Part shown: one piece after another, positions 1 to 10,688 of the stretch
Layout of the letters: each line of letters opens with the position of its first letter
How positions within the stretch are numbered: the stretch's first letter is position 1
Origin: Jaapia argillacea MUCL 33604
Taxonomy: Eukaryota; Basidiomycota; Agaricomycetes; Jaapiales; Jaapiaceae
NCBI GenBank assembly: GCA_000697665.1
Contig: KL197712.1
Location: 1,305,099-1,369,098 of the forward strand
Length of the DNA: 64,000 nucleotides
Direction: 5' to 3'
Notes under the pieces: model-generated
The model's database searches: none
The model's input: only the letters and a program-made list of their open reading frames with translations
Told to the model about the DNA's origin: nothing
Program-made: the position numbers and the translations under genes

Positions 1-391
1 GGTATAGAACTATTCATGCGGTACTTCACCGGTACCGAAGTGGGCGTCGCCAACCTTCTTCAACGACATTTTGATTGGAACTCGAATTTACTGTGGTTCG
101 AGGAGATACCCAATGCTCGTGATCCGACCAAGACGATGTTCCTGCTTGGTGGGAAAGATGTCATCGTTGATTCGGAGGTACGTTTCTTCTCCTATAGTCT
201 GTTTTGCAGTACCCAGTCCGACATTTTCATGCTGAATGTTTTGAAAGACGGTGAAGAAATACCTTTTGTCTCATGGGGTTAGGAAAGGACTGTGGTTTGA
301 TGGTGATGGACATCATGGTCAGGCGTTGTTCAGTCGTGGGTACGAAGCGATCGTTCGTTGGCTGCGAGATGAGTGTCGAGGTGTGCAGTGA
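1..391 (+). CDS. Alpha/beta-hydrolase family protein, C-terminal part (gene enters from the left edge)
   Basis: The reading frame is open from base 1 and has no start in the window, so only the C-terminal end is present. I place one intron at 178-247 (GTACGT donor, CTGAA-type branch site, AAG acceptor), which joins the segment ending in VIVDSE to TVKKYLLSHGVRKGLWFDGDGHHGQ. The frame closes at TGA 389-391. A strand with a conserved Asp (GGKDVIVDSE) followed about 30 residues later by a His in GDGHHGQAL fits the Asp and His of an alpha/beta-hydrolase triad. The nucleophile Ser would lie outside the window. The substrate cannot be told. It could be one of the membrane-associated fungal hydrolases with this ending, but that is only an impression. 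Confidence 0.6.
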
Positions 392-1080
392 GGGCGATGA
401 TGTATTGACCTTTGTTGTATTCTCTCCTATAAAATACAAGTAAAATACCATAATATCCCGCTATGTAATTTTCTTTCTGGCACTTTATTCCCTCAGAAGG
501 AACTTCAACTTCAACCTGAGTGTTGCAGAATCGTATTTCGAGGCTCCTGGGTCCCCAGCAGCACTGCGGCTCAACTGGAGTTCTTACAAGGTGTATTGAG
601 CAGTAGCCGAAACCTTCCTCCCTGTTGACGAAACTGGTCGGCATGTATTCGTGGAAGGGTGCTGTGCAATTTGCGTAGTCGTAGGACGTGGAAGCTGGCA
701 GAATCCGATAATACCCGAGAACTTGTTAACGAGAAAGATATGATCGTCGAGAGAAAGGAGAGAATCTCGTCAGCGTATACGTACATCTCATGTACGGCAG
801 ATCTGAAGGGAAGAAGTTGGGAAAAGGGACAGCGGGCGCCATCGAAAACATTGGAGAGATTAGGACAGAAATTCCAGGAAATTCCCAAAAGCAACACAAT
901 GTCACACAGTGACCACCGTGATGGTCACACGGTGCCGTGACGACGCGCCCTTCGGCTTTCAGCACCACAGTTTCTTGCACGTCCCGAGCCTGTTACCTGC
1001 GCACTGCCAGGCTGCTGCTATAAATCCCTGCCTGGTACCGGTACTCGTATCTTCAAGTCTTCCGAATACTACTAGCCATC
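392..1080. other. Intergenic stretch before vps1
   Basis: I see no convincing gene here. Its right end holds the presumed vps1 promoter. Short open frames on both strands overlap one another and resemble no family I know. Confidence 0.5.
1019..1025 (+). promoter_or_regulatory. TATA box of the vps1-like gene
   Basis: TATAAAT lies 56 bases upstream of the dynamin start codon, a usual distance for a fungal core promoter. The assignment rests on motif and position only. Confidence 0.45.
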
Positions 1081-4000
1081 ATGGACGCGGACCTCATCAA
1101 ACTGGTGAACAAACTTCAAGATACCTTCCACAATCTTGGTGAGGGTTCTTCGATCTGATACGGGTTGCAACCTGGGACTGACCCCACGTATGTTCGTAGG
1201 AGGGGAACTGGACATGCCACAGCTGGCTGTGGTGAGTGATACTCCCGGGGCTTTGTCTCCGACCTGTTGATAACCTTGGCTTCGCGATAGGTTGGTAGTC
1301 AATCTTCGGGCAAATCCAGTGTCCTCGAAACGTATGGTCATCATGTTTCTTCTACTACTCTGCTGATACCTAGCCTAATAACTCAGAATCGTGGGTCGGG
1401 ACTTCCTTCCCCGTGGTCAAGGCATTGTCACCCGCCGGCCCCTCGTCCTCCAACTCATTCACGTCCCGTCACCCGACCCCGATGCCACAACCTCAAGTCC
1501 AACAGAATGGGGTCAATTCCTCCACATCGACACCAGATACACCGACTTCAACGAAATTCGTAAAGAAATCGAACAAGAGACCTTCCGAGTTGCTGGGCAG
1601 AATAAAGGGATCAGCAAATTGCCCATTCATCTCAGGATATACAGTCCAAATGTGTTAGACTTGACGTTGGTGGATCTGCCTGGTCTGACGAAGGTATGTT
1701 CCTTTGCCGACACTCTGTTGTTACTCTGAGTCAGGTTGTCGAATGCATAGCTTCCTGTAGGTGATCAACCCAGTGACATAGAAAAGCAGATTCGGAATTT
1801 GGTGGTGGAGTACATTTCCAAGCCGAACTGGTGAGTGTGTAAGCGTTGTGAGGACCAGACTTCTGATACTCGACACCAGTGTCATCCTTGCCGTCTCCGC
1901 TGCCAACGTCGACCTTGCCAACTCTGAAGCCCTGAAGCTCGCTCGTACCGTCGACCCCCAAGGCCGCCGTACCATCGGAGTCTTGACAAAACTCGACTTG
2001 ATGGATGCTGGCACTAACGCGCTGGACGTCCTCACCGGTCGCGTCTATCCTCTCAAACTGGGATTCATTGGTGTAGTGAATCGGAGTCAGCAGGATATCA
2101 ACGAAAGCAAGGATATGAAAGCTGCTATGGAGAGTGAATCAGAATTCTTTAGATCTCATGCGGCCTACCGGAATATTGCGCATAAAAACGGGACAAAATA
2201 TTTGGCGAGGACGTTGAATCAGGTAATGATCCCATCAGACCTGTTATTTCTGATATGAAGAGCGCTAATCTGCTCGTCAGGTATTAATGAACCACATACG
2301 AGAAAAACTACCGGATATGAAAGCACGTTTGAATACGCTAATCGGACAAGCTCAGCAAGAACTCAATTCGTTTGGCGATCCCTCTCTTTTCGGCGACAAG
2401 AACCAAGTATGTTGTTTCCTCTATATGACGTCTCCGTGATACTGACCCCTCACAGCAAGGTGCCTTGATCCTTCGACTAATGACCCAATTCGCCCGCGAC
2501 TTTGTTTCATCCATCGAAGGTTCTAACCTCGAAATCTCGACCAAAGAACTTTCGGGCGGCGCTCGCATCTATTACATCTTCAACGATGTCTTCGGACATG
2601 CCCTAGCGTCCATCGACGCTACCCAAAACTTGGACAACCAGGATATTAGAACAGCCATCCGGAATTCGACGGGTCCCAGACCAAGCTTGTTCGTTCCGGA
2701 GATGGCCTTTGATCTGCTGGTGAAGCCTCAGATCAAGTTACTCGAACCGCCGAGTCTAAGATGTGTGGAGTTGGTGTATGAAGAGCTGGTGAAAATATGC
2801 CATAATTGCACAAGTGCGGTTCGTAGCCACCTCATTTCCGCCCTCTATCCATTATCTGATTGACCCTTTTGATATTGGTTTAGGAGTTACAACGCTTCCC
2901 TCGGTTACACGCGCAAGTCGTCGATGTCGTTTCCGACCTCTTGCGAGAACGATTGGGCCCGACGTCGGAATATACGCAAAGTCTAATCGACATCCAAGCG
3001 GCGTATATCAATACCAATCACCCCTCATTTATCTCGGGATCTCAAGAGGCTGCGCGGATAACAGCAGCGAGCCAACCTCCACAACGACAAGCCATTCAGC
3101 CTCGAGTGAGTCCGATTGTTCTTGTTCATTAATGTTTCAGATGTTGAAACCGAAATCGTTCAGCCAGCCTCTACGGAACCGACGAACGGGCGAATCTCCC
3201 CCGCGGACGAGGAAGAGGACTATGAATCTGATCGGGCGGCAAGTATCAATGGCATCCCTACATCTCGGGAAGGTCGCTCGGTATCTTCAACTCTCCACGA
3301 CCGATCACGCGCAGGCACAACCTCATCAACGTCAGGAGCCAGTAAAACTGCCTCACCCATCCCAGTTCCCAACCAATCCAAAACAGTTTCACGACACCAT
3401 CACCATGCACACCCCCGTCATTCTTCTCCTGGTCCATCATCCCAGTCCGGCGGTTCAGGCACTGCAAAGGAAACATTCTTGAATTATTTCTTCGGCCAGA
3501 ATGGACCTGGGCCAATGTCGAGTACGAGTGTTGCGTCGGCAAACGCTTCTGCGGCCACTCATGGACAACCTGGTGCTGGCGGCGTGGGTATTGCCAACGT
3601 TGGCAGAGAGGTACATTCGGGAAGTGATACGCCGGTGCCAGGAGGGTTGATGGCGGGGAAGAGAGACACAGCTTATGATATGAAGAGTCTTGGGAAGCAT
3701 ATTGAAGCGGTGAGTTGCCCTCATCGTGCGATCGCAGATGTGGGATCGTTTCTCATGATACGGTCCTTTGTTCAGGTGTCCGATGGGAGCGCCCAGCTAT
3801 CAATGCGAGAAGAGATGGAGACTTCTCTAATCCGCTCCCTCATCGCGTCGTACTTCAATATTGTCCGACAAAGCATCCAAGACCTCGTACCTAAAGCTAT
3901 CATGCACTTCCTAGTCAATCACTCATCACAGCAAGTCCAAAATCGCCTAGTATCCAACCTATACAAACCTGATCTCTTTGGTGATCTGCTGGATGAAGAC

Positions 4001-4099
4001 GAGGCATTGGTAGCGGAGAGGACGAGAGTGAAGGCTTTGCTTGAAGCGTATAAGGACGCATTCAAGACATTGTCTGAGGTCAATCTCAAATCTACATAG
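1081..4099 (+). CDS. vps1: Vps1-type dynamin-related GTPase
   Basis: Membrane-scission GTPase of the dynamin family; Vps1 acts at the Golgi/endosome, the vacuole and peroxisomes. The protein starts [13 protein letters not shown]. It has the P-loop GSQSSGKSS, switch I (TRRPLVLQL), the G3 motif DLPG, G4 TKLD and G5 VNRSQQD, then the dynamin middle domain and a C-terminal GTPase effector domain. There is no PH or proline-rich domain, which fits Vps1 and not classical dynamin. I read eleven exons: 1081-1138, 1200-1231, 1291-1331, 1387-1693, 1751-1830, 1880-2222, 2281-2406, 2456-2818, 2884-3105, about 3164-3709 and 3776-4099. They stay in phase and give about 813 residues. That is longer than usual because of a Ser/Pro/His-rich insert before the GED, encoded around 3164-3700. 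The acceptor near 3163 is the least certain junction. Confidence 0.93.
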
Positions 4100-4427
4100 A
4101 TGGCCGTCTGTTGTCCTTGATATTTCGTCCTTCACCCCTGAACTTTTGTCTGTGGTATCCCCGGTCTACCAGCGGCAGTCATGGGTACCCTATTGATACA
4201 GCCCGAGTCACGGCACGGAAATAGAAGTACATATGTAGGTGAGACGCGATCAACATTCCATGAGAAGAGGCCCAAGGCGATGCATGAGGATGAAATGAAG
4301 AGGAAAATAGTATGCTTGCCACTGAGGAAGCGACTTCGAGGAATAATACAACCCAAAGAGTGAGGAACAACATACTAAGATGACTACCATGCAGAAAGGT
4401 AAATGAAAAAAAAAGCATCGTCTTGTC
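4100..4427. other. Convergent intergenic spacer (3' flanks of vps1 and TPR-1)
   Basis: vps1 (plus strand) and TPR-1 (minus strand) converge on this spacer. I see no gene in it. Overlapping minus-strand open frames lack family character. Confidence 0.5.
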
Positions 4428-5441
4428 TCAAACAGGAGGACCCATTGCCTTAATTGCAGCAGCATGTCGTTGATACTTCTTCGCCTCCTCCAAGTCGCCC
4501 GACTGCCCGGTTTGAGCATACCGCGCTTTCAGAGCACCGGCGAGGTTGCTGAGACAGCTGGCGTGGTCACGGTGCCCATATGGACATAGCGTAAGAGCTT
4601 CACGGTAACAGGCAATTGCCTCTTCGAGATCGCCGCTGCCCGCTCTACACTCGAGTCCCATGGCAAGAGTCGTCAGGGACAAAGCCCTACGAGGACGGCC
4701 CACAGGCCGGAGTAATATGGCTTCCCGAGCAAGGCTAATCAATTCCTCCAAATCCCCATCGTCCTTCGCAAGATCATATCGAGTCTGGAGTGCGATGGCG
4801 AGATTGTTGACAGAAGTGGCGCGGGAGAGATTGCGACTACCTCGTATACTAACGGCCTCCCGGGTGTGTCTGATACTCTCATCTAAATCCTCCCGTTGCC
4901 CCTTTTCGCGATATCGAGTTAAGAACTCTACGGCGAGGTTGTCGAGGCATGTTCCACGATAACGGCTCCCGACAGGGCATAGAGAGAGAGCTACTTGTGC
5001 GTGTCTGACGGCCTCGTCCAGATTATGAGCTCCACCTGACTGACGGTACACCAAGGAGAGTGTGTGGGAGAGGGAATTGAGAGTCCTCGGGTAGTCAGGA
5101 TGACCCTTGGGACAGATGACATTGGCCTCTCGATCGTAGAGAGTGGCTCGTTGTAAGTCATGTGCGCTGCCCCATCGTTCGAAACGCGAACGAAGGATAA
5201 CCGTTAGACTGATGAGCGTTTCGTGGCGTTTCGTATGTCCTAGGGGTCGAAGGGCGAGCGCTTTCTCATAGTAACTGAGCGCACTCTCCAGGTCCATCTT
5301 ACTCCCAGTCTGCAGGAAGCGATTGTAGTAGAAACCTCCTTGACCACTCCGCCCAAAGGCAATGAGAGAGGGGCAGAATCTGGCGAGTATGGATCTCTCC
5401 CTCTGGACCTCAACGGGTGTCGATGTCTGCTTGATACCCAT
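4428..5441 (-). CDS. TPR-only protein, locus 1 (45-residue TPR family)
   Basis: First of fifteen related loci in the window. I start at the ATG of MGIKQTS (5441), because the frame further upstream opens only at a GTG; the product is 337 residues. It begins with the family motif RFCPSLIAF, followed by six helical repeats of the form DLEEAI-x4-REAL-x-L-x-P-x-GH-x9-LA-x8-Y. Repeats are 45 residues long, except the fifth, which is 41. A closing helix (DLEEAKKYQRHAAAIKA) follows. There is no signal peptide, membrane segment or catalytic domain. Such repeats form a protein-binding superhelix; the partner is unknown. Upstream, near 5530, a CATTG/GTGAGT junction on the minus strand is shared with other copies and suggests a 5'-UTR intron. 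Confidence 0.85.
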   Translation of the reverse strand: MGIKQTSTPVEVQRERSILARFCPSLIAFGRSGQGGFYYNRFLQTGSKMDLESALSYYEKALALRPLGHTKRHETLISLTVILRSRFERWGSAHDLQRATLYDREANVICPKGHPDYPRTLNSLSHTLSLVYRQSGGAHNLDEAVRHAQVALSLCPVGSRYRGTCLDNLAVEFLTRYREKGQREDLDESIRHTREAVSIRGSRNLSRATSVNNLAIALQTRYDLAKDDGDLEELISLAREAILLRPVGRPRRALSLTTLAMGLECRAGSGDLEEAIACYREALTLCPYGHRDHASCLSNLAGALKARYAQTGQSGDLEEAKKYQRHAAAIKAMGPPV

Positions 5442-6125
5442 ACTGTGGGACTCTGTACTGTTGGCCACTAGAAACTCGGCAACCCTCAGCTCATCCTAGC
5501 ACCCCCAGATTAGTGAAGGCTACCGACTCACCAATGTCGTGGTCAGGGAAAAGCCTCTGAGTGGGATATTGCAGCAAGTCAAGGAGCTGGCCCGGATGAT
5601 ATGGCAGCGCCCATGAACCCTCAGTAGGATCATGTGTCTGCCTGCATGTCTACGGTGTCAATCCGAAATTGTCCAAGCTGCACCAGTGAGGTGAAAGTCT
5701 CGAGATCGTGTAGATGAGGTGAGACAGGGAATGACGAGAACCATTCACACGACGACAAGAACAAAGGAGACCAAACGATATATATGCCGAGAGTCTGAGA
5801 GCCTTCTAAGTCTCGCCAAGGAAGGGGTGTGGTGAATGAACAAAGAAGTTACATAGCGGATAGCGTCGTAGATCATAGCTGACAAGGAGAACCGAGCCAG
5901 TCCTTGCGTTGGTTGTTTTCAATTTCAACGACGACGATGCCGCATTGATGCGTTGGTGTCTAAAACTTGACATCAAGCCACAAGAGTAATATACAAAAGA
6001 GGCACCGTGTATAGGGTGAGGGTCAACTAAGTCAAGGGTCAACGGCGAGTAATGGAACAGTGGGATAATGGGACGACAGAGCTCTGTTGTTACAAAAAAG
6101 CCGAGGCGATGGGGTTCAATATAGT
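5442..6125. other. Spacer between TPR-1 and TPR-2
   Basis: It holds the 5' flank of TPR-1, with a putative UTR splice donor near 5530, and the 3' flank of TPR-2. The block at about 6010-6120, which contains AGCTCTGTTGTTACAAAAA, recurs at 8065-8170 downstream of TPR-4. It marks the edge of the tandem duplication. I see no separate gene. Confidence 0.5.
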
Positions 6126-7133
6126 TCAAAAAGTCGGGCCACGAGCCTTAATGGCGAGAACATGCTGCTCGTACTTCGTCGCTTCCTCCAAGTCCTCAGA
6201 TCGAACAGTTTGTGCGTACCGTTTTCTGAGCGCGCCGGCCAGGTTGCCCAGGCATTTCGTATGATTACGATGACCATAGGGGCTCAGCTCAAGAGCTTCA
6301 CGGTACCGACTGATGGATTCCTCCAGATCGCCTTTGTGACCTCGTGTGTCAAGTCCGATGGCGATGGTGGTTAGAGATGAAGCACGACGAGGACGACCGA
6401 CGGGTCGTAACGAAAGGGCCTGTTTCGCAAGGTTGATTGATTCCTCCAGATCCTTCAGACACATAGAGTTGCTGTACTGGGATTGGAGGAAGATGGCGAG
6501 GTTGTTGACTGATGTAGCGCGACCGAGGTCCCGGGCGGTCCGTAGGGAGACGGACTCCCGAGTGTACTTGATGCACTCCTCCAAGTCCTCACATCGACGT
6601 GTTTTCCGATACAATTGATGGAGTGTAACGGCAAGATTGTCTAGTGATGATGGACGATACCGGTTTCCGACAGGACAGAGAGCTAGAGCATCTCTACCAC
6701 ATTTGATGGCCTCGTCCAGATCACGCATCGTATCGAATTGGTGATATGACAAGGAGAGGGTGTAGGAGAGTGAGTTAAGAGCCCTGGCGTGGGCGGCATG
6801 ACCTTTCGGACAGAGAGCCATGGCCTCTCGATTAAGGAGAATGATCTCTCGCAAGTCATCCAACCCACCCCAACGATCATAGCGTGACCGAAGAAGGGCA
6901 GCCAGACTCAGGAGGGCATCGTGGCGCTTGGGGTGACCCATGGGCCGAAGGGCAAGCGCCTTTCTGTCACACTCTATCCCGCTTTCCAAGTCCGCCTTAT
7001 TTCCTGAAAGCACGAAGAGATGGTGGAAATATCCAGCTCGGCTGCTGGACATAAAAGCAAGAAGGGAAGGACAGAATCTGGCGAGCATGGATTTATCGCT
7101 GGTTCCCGCAACGACTTTGGCCTTGTTACCCAT
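6126..7133 (-). CDS. TPR-only protein, locus 2
   Basis: An intact single-exon frame of 335 residues from ATG 7133 (MGNKAKVVAG). It carries the family N-terminal motif MLARFCPSLLAF, six DLEE-type TPR units (the fifth shortened to 41 residues) and the closing helix DLEEATKYEQHVLAIKA. It is closest to TPR-4, with which it shares the sequence upstream of the start and downstream of the stop. The two are products of one tandem duplication. The in-frame upstream ATG used by TPR-4 is AGG here, which supports this start. The role is probably protein binding; no catalytic residues are seen. Confidence 0.85.
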   Translation of the reverse strand: MGNKAKVVAGTSDKSMLARFCPSLLAFMSSSRAGYFHHLFVLSGNKADLESGIECDRKALALRPMGHPKRHDALLSLAALLRSRYDRWGGLDDLREIILLNREAMALCPKGHAAHARALNSLSYTLSLSYHQFDTMRDLDEAIKCGRDALALCPVGNRYRPSSLDNLAVTLHQLYRKTRRCEDLEECIKYTRESVSLRTARDLGRATSVNNLAIFLQSQYSNSMCLKDLEESINLAKQALSLRPVGRPRRASSLTTIAIGLDTRGHKGDLEESISRYREALELSPYGHRNHTKCLGNLAGALRKRYAQTVRSEDLEEATKYEQHVLAIKARGPTF

Positions 7134-7562
7134 GCCGGAGGATGTCCTGCTGCTTCGATTGTTGTAGTGAGGTACGTCGGTACGATATCTAGCAGCGACT
7201 ATGAGCTTTCACTCATAGTTGAAGGTAGGCATACACTCACCGATGCAGGTCGATAAACGATCAGTAGTTCATGCATAGCAATAGGTCGGTTCTTACATAA
7301 ATTCCATTTCATTATCTATGGCCGCCCATGAGCATCGATAAGGATACGGGTCACGCTGTGCAAGGTTCAAGTCCTAAGGCGTGCCCAACCACCGCTCCTG
7401 TCGCAGCATCAGAAGATGTCGGAAAGACGGTGGAAGCCACAGCTTGTCGTAGCGCTGAAGGAACGATATTTATTGATAGACAGACATGGCTACGGAAGAC
7501 TAGGAGTACAGGGAGGCAAGGGAACGGCATGCAGTCATGGCATAGAAAGCAATGTTCAGGGA
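7134..7562. other. 5' flank of TPR-2, duplicated at 9203-9659
   Basis: The sequence parallels the TPR-4 upstream region, including a putative 5'-UTR donor (GTGAGTGTATGCCTACC on the minus strand, near 7240). The resemblance runs into the 3' end of the TPR-3 fragment. I see no gene of its own. Confidence 0.55.
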
Positions 7563-8050
7563 TCAGAATGAGAAACAAGACGCATAAACGCTGACATGGC
7601 AGAATGAGGGATCGGTGCGACCATGATCTTTCAGAGCAACAGCGTGGCGCTCATACTTGCGCGCCTCCTCCGAGTCTTCTGAACGATCCGTCTGTACGCG
7701 CCAAGATTTGACCGCGCCACTTAGGCTCCTAAGACACGTTATGTGGTCACGATGACCAAAGGGATAAAGTGCAAGAGCCTCCCGACAATGGACCATCGAT
7801 TCCTCCGTATCAGCGACACGACCTCGTGATTGAAGACCATTCGCGAGCGTGGCGAGAGACGTGGCACGTCGGGGACGACCAACTGGGTGGAGGGAGAGAG
7901 CCTCCCTCGCATTCGTAATGGCCTCCTGCAGGGTCAGCCACCTCCTTCCTGTCATTGTATCCGGACTGGAGTGCCATGGCTTGAAGCGGAGTTGCGACGG
8001 GGTTGGAGTGCAGCCGATTCTCGGGAGCATCTGATGCATCCTTCTAAAAT
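7563..8050 (-). pseudogene. TPR-only locus 3, truncated copy of the TPR-5 type
   Basis: Only the last two to three repeats remain. They read as EALSLHPVGRPRRATSLATL, then REALALYPFGHRDHITCL and a closing helix ending SEDSEEARKYERHAVALKDH. This nearly matches the end of TPR-5, but the fourth repeat is frameshifted around 7940-8045 and the first half of the gene is missing. The normal stop is also lost: the frame runs 15 residues past the family end (PSFCHVSVYASCFSF) to a stop at 7563-7565. The missing part ends at the junction with the 3' flank of TPR-4, so the truncation probably arose with the tandem duplication. Confidence 0.75.
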
Positions 8051-8179
8051 CGAGCCAACCAAATCGCGGGTCAACGACGGAGTAATTGGACAGTGCAATA
8101 GGAATAATGGGACGACGGAGCTCTGTTGTTACAAAAATTGAAAAATGTGGAAGGGATGAGGGTAGGGGGGCAATATAGT

Positions 8180-9202
8180 TCAAAAAGTCGGGCCAAGAGT
8201 CTTAATGGCAAGAACATGCCGCTCGTACTTCGTCGCTTCCTCCAAGTCTTCAGGCCGAGCGGTTTGTGCGTACCGCTTTCTGAGCACACCAGCCAGGCTG
8301 CTCAGGCATTTCGTATGATCGCGACGACCATATGGGCTCAGCTCAAGAGCTTCACGATGCAGAGCGATCGATTCCTCCAGATCGCCTTCGTGGCCTCGTG
8401 CTTCAAGACCGATGGCGATAGTGGTTAGAGATGAAGCACGACGAAAATGACCGACCGGAAGTAACGAAAGGGCCTGTTTCGCAAGGATGATGGATTCCTC
8501 CAGATCTTTCATCGACTTGGAATTGCTGTACTGGGTTTGGAGGAAGCTGGCGAGGGTGTCGACTGATATAGCGAAAACGGAATCGCGAGTGGTCTGTAGG
8601 GAGACGGACTCGCGAGCATACTTGATGCACTCCTCCAAGTACTCGCGTTGACGTGTTTTCCCATAGAATTGGTCGAGCGCAATGACAAGGTTGTGGAGTG
8701 AGAATACACGACCACGGTTTCCAGCAGGACATACAGCTAGAGCATCTCTACCACATTTGATGGCCTCGTCCAGATCACGCATTGCATCGAATTGGTGATA
8801 CGACAAGGAAAGGGTGTTGGAGAGCGAGTAAAGAGCCCAGGCGTGAGCGGGATGGCCTTTCGGACAGAGAGCTATCGCCTCTCGGTTGAGGAGAATGGTC
8901 TCTCGCAAATCATCAACCCCACCCCACCGATCATAGCGTGACCGAAGAAGAGCAGCCAGATGCAGGAGGGACTTGTGGCGCTTGGGGTTACCGATAGGTC
9001 GAAGGGCAAGGGCTTTTCGGTGAAATTCTATCCCGCTTTCCAAGTCCGCCTTGCTTCCTGAAAGTACGAAGATATTGCAGAAATGTGCAGCTCGCTCGCT
9101 GGACAGAAAAGCAAGAAGGGAGGGACAGAATCTGGCGAGCATGGATTTATCGCTGGTGTGCGGAACGACTTTAACCTTGTTGATCATGCTGGAGGATGTC
9201 AT
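8180..9202 (-). CDS. TPR-only protein, locus 4
   Basis: Intact sister of TPR-2. The frame is open up to an ATG at 9256. I prefer the ATG at 9202 (MTSSSMINKVKVV, 340 residues) or the one at 9188, because TPR-2 aligns only from there. It has the motif MLARFCPSLLAF, six 45-residue TPR units (fifth 41) and the closing helix DLEEATKYERHVLAIKT. The fourth repeat has drifted (TTRDSVFAISVDTLASFL) without breaking the frame. It shares both flanks with TPR-2. Function unknown beyond a presumed binding scaffold. Confidence 0.82.
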   Translation of the reverse strand: MTSSSMINKVKVVPHTSDKSMLARFCPSLLAFLSSERAAHFCNIFVLSGSKADLESGIEFHRKALALRPIGNPKRHKSLLHLAALLRSRYDRWGGVDDLRETILLNREAIALCPKGHPAHAWALYSLSNTLSLSYHQFDAMRDLDEAIKCGRDALAVCPAGNRGRVFSLHNLVIALDQFYGKTRQREYLEECIKYARESVSLQTTRDSVFAISVDTLASFLQTQYSNSKSMKDLEESIILAKQALSLLPVGHFRRASSLTTIAIGLEARGHEGDLEESIALHREALELSPYGRRDHTKCLSSLAGVLRKRYAQTARPEDLEEATKYERHVLAIKTLGPTF

Positions 9203-9659
9203 GCTGCTTAGATTGTTGTGATGAGATACGTTGCAATGATATCTAGCAGCGACCATGAGCTTTCACTCCTAGTTGAAGGTAGGCATACACTCACCGGTGC
9301 AGGTCGATAAACGGTTGGTTCATGCACAGCATCAGGATGGGGCTTAAATACCATTTCAATATCCATGCCCGTCCACGAGGGCGTCGATAAGGACGTGTGT
9401 CAGGCTGTACATGTGCAAGATTGTCCTAGCCAACCACTGCCCCTTTGAAATCAGAATCAGAAGATTGCCAGAAGGACGGTGAAAGCACAGCTTGTCGTAG
9501 CGCTGAACGAACGATCTTGATAGACAGATACAGCTATGAAAGACTAGGTGTACAGGGAGGTTGAAGAGAAGGGAACGGCGTGAAGTCATGACAGAACTAT
9601 TCATAGAAAGCAGGGCTCAGGGACCAAAAGGGGAAACAAGACGGATAAACGCTGACATA
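9203..9659. other. Spacer between TPR-4 and TPR-5
   Basis: This is the second copy of the block at 7134-7562, with the same putative UTR donor near 9290. I see no gene. Confidence 0.5.
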
Positions 9660-10688
9660 TCAGAATGAGGGATCGGGGTGACCGTGATCTTTCAGAGCAA
9701 CAGCGTGACGTTCATACTTGCGCGCCTCCTCCAAGTCTTCCGAACGACGGGTCTGTGCGTGCCAAGATTTGAGCGCGCCACTTAAGTTCCTGAGACACGT
9801 CACGTGGTCACGATGACCAAAGGGACAAAGTGTCAGAGCCTCCCGATAATGGACCATCGATTCCTCCATATCAGCGACACGACCTCGTGATTGAAGACCA
9901 TTCGCGAGCGTGGCAAGAGACGTGGCACGCCGGGGACGGCCAACTGGCCGGAGGGAGAGCGCCTCCCTCGCATTCTTGATGACCTCCTCCAGGTCAGCCA
10001 CCTCCTTCCTGTCATTGTATCTCGACTGGAGGGCGATGGCGAGGTTGTTGAGTGCCGTGGCTCGAGCTGAGTTGCGACGGGGACGGAGTGCAACCGATTC
10101 TCTGGAGCATCTGATGCATTCTTGCAAATCTCCGAGTCGGTCTGACTTCTGATACAAGGCGAAGAGGGTGACAGCGAGGTTGTCGAGAGAAGGAGCGTGA
10201 GATGAATGGCCGGCAGGGCAAAGGGCGACAGCTTCTCGTGCATATCTAATTGCCTCATCCAGCTCATGCGCTTCGTGTGAATGAAGATATGAAGAATTGA
10301 GTGTATGAGCAGCGGCTCTGAGAGCTCTGGCTCGATCGGGGTGACCCTTCGGACAGAGAGCAAGTGCTTCTCGGCTGTGGGATATCGCTTCCTGCAAATC
10401 GTCTACTCCACCCCATCTGTCGAAGCGAGAGCGTACCACAGCTGCCAGATTGAGGAGCGAATCGTGGCGCTTCGGGTGACCGATAGGCCGGAGTGAAAGG
10501 ACCTTACGATCGTAGTCGATGGCCCTCTCCAAATCTCCCTTGTCTCCGGAGCTCTGGAAACGACTGAAGAAATATCCTGCTCGATTGCAAAACCCGAATG
10601 CCAGCAGAGAAGGGCAGAATCGAGTGAGCATAGATTCTCTCCGTTGAGGGACGAGGTCGTGCTTAATGCCCATCTTTTCAGAAGCCAT
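9660..10688 (-). CDS. TPR-only protein, locus 5
   Basis: An intact frame of 342 residues from ATG 10688 (MASEKMGIKHDLVPQ). The second Met matches the MGIK start of TPR-1. The motif TRFCPSLLAFGF is followed by six TPR units and a closing helix (DLEEARKYERHAVALKD). The frame stays open further upstream and would add a hydrophobic stretch (LTSVSLTVVALFVASISGL). If an upstream ATG were used, the protein would be membrane-anchored. No other member has this, so I do not include it. TPR-3 is a truncated duplicate. Confidence 0.82.
   Translation of the reverse strand: MASEKMGIKHDLVPQRRESMLTRFCPSLLAFGFCNRAGYFFSRFQSSGDKGDLERAIDYDRKVLSLRPIGHPKRHDSLLNLAAVVRSRFDRWGGVDDLQEAISHSREALALCPKGHPDRARALRAAAHTLNSSYLHSHEAHELDEAIRYAREAVALCPAGHSSHAPSLDNLAVTLFALYQKSDRLGDLQECIRCSRESVALRPRRNSARATALNNLAIALQSRYNDRKEVADLEEVIKNAREALSLRPVGRPRRATSLATLANGLQSRGRVADMEESMVHYREALTLCPFGHRDHVTCLRNLSGALKSWHAQTRRSEDLEEARKYERHAVALKDHGHPDPSF

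Noticed and set aside
7350-7420. A tRNA-like T-loop string (GGTTCAAGTCC) in the flank of TPR-2
   Set aside because: No cloverleaf can be built around it, and the duplicated flank near 9420 lacks the string.
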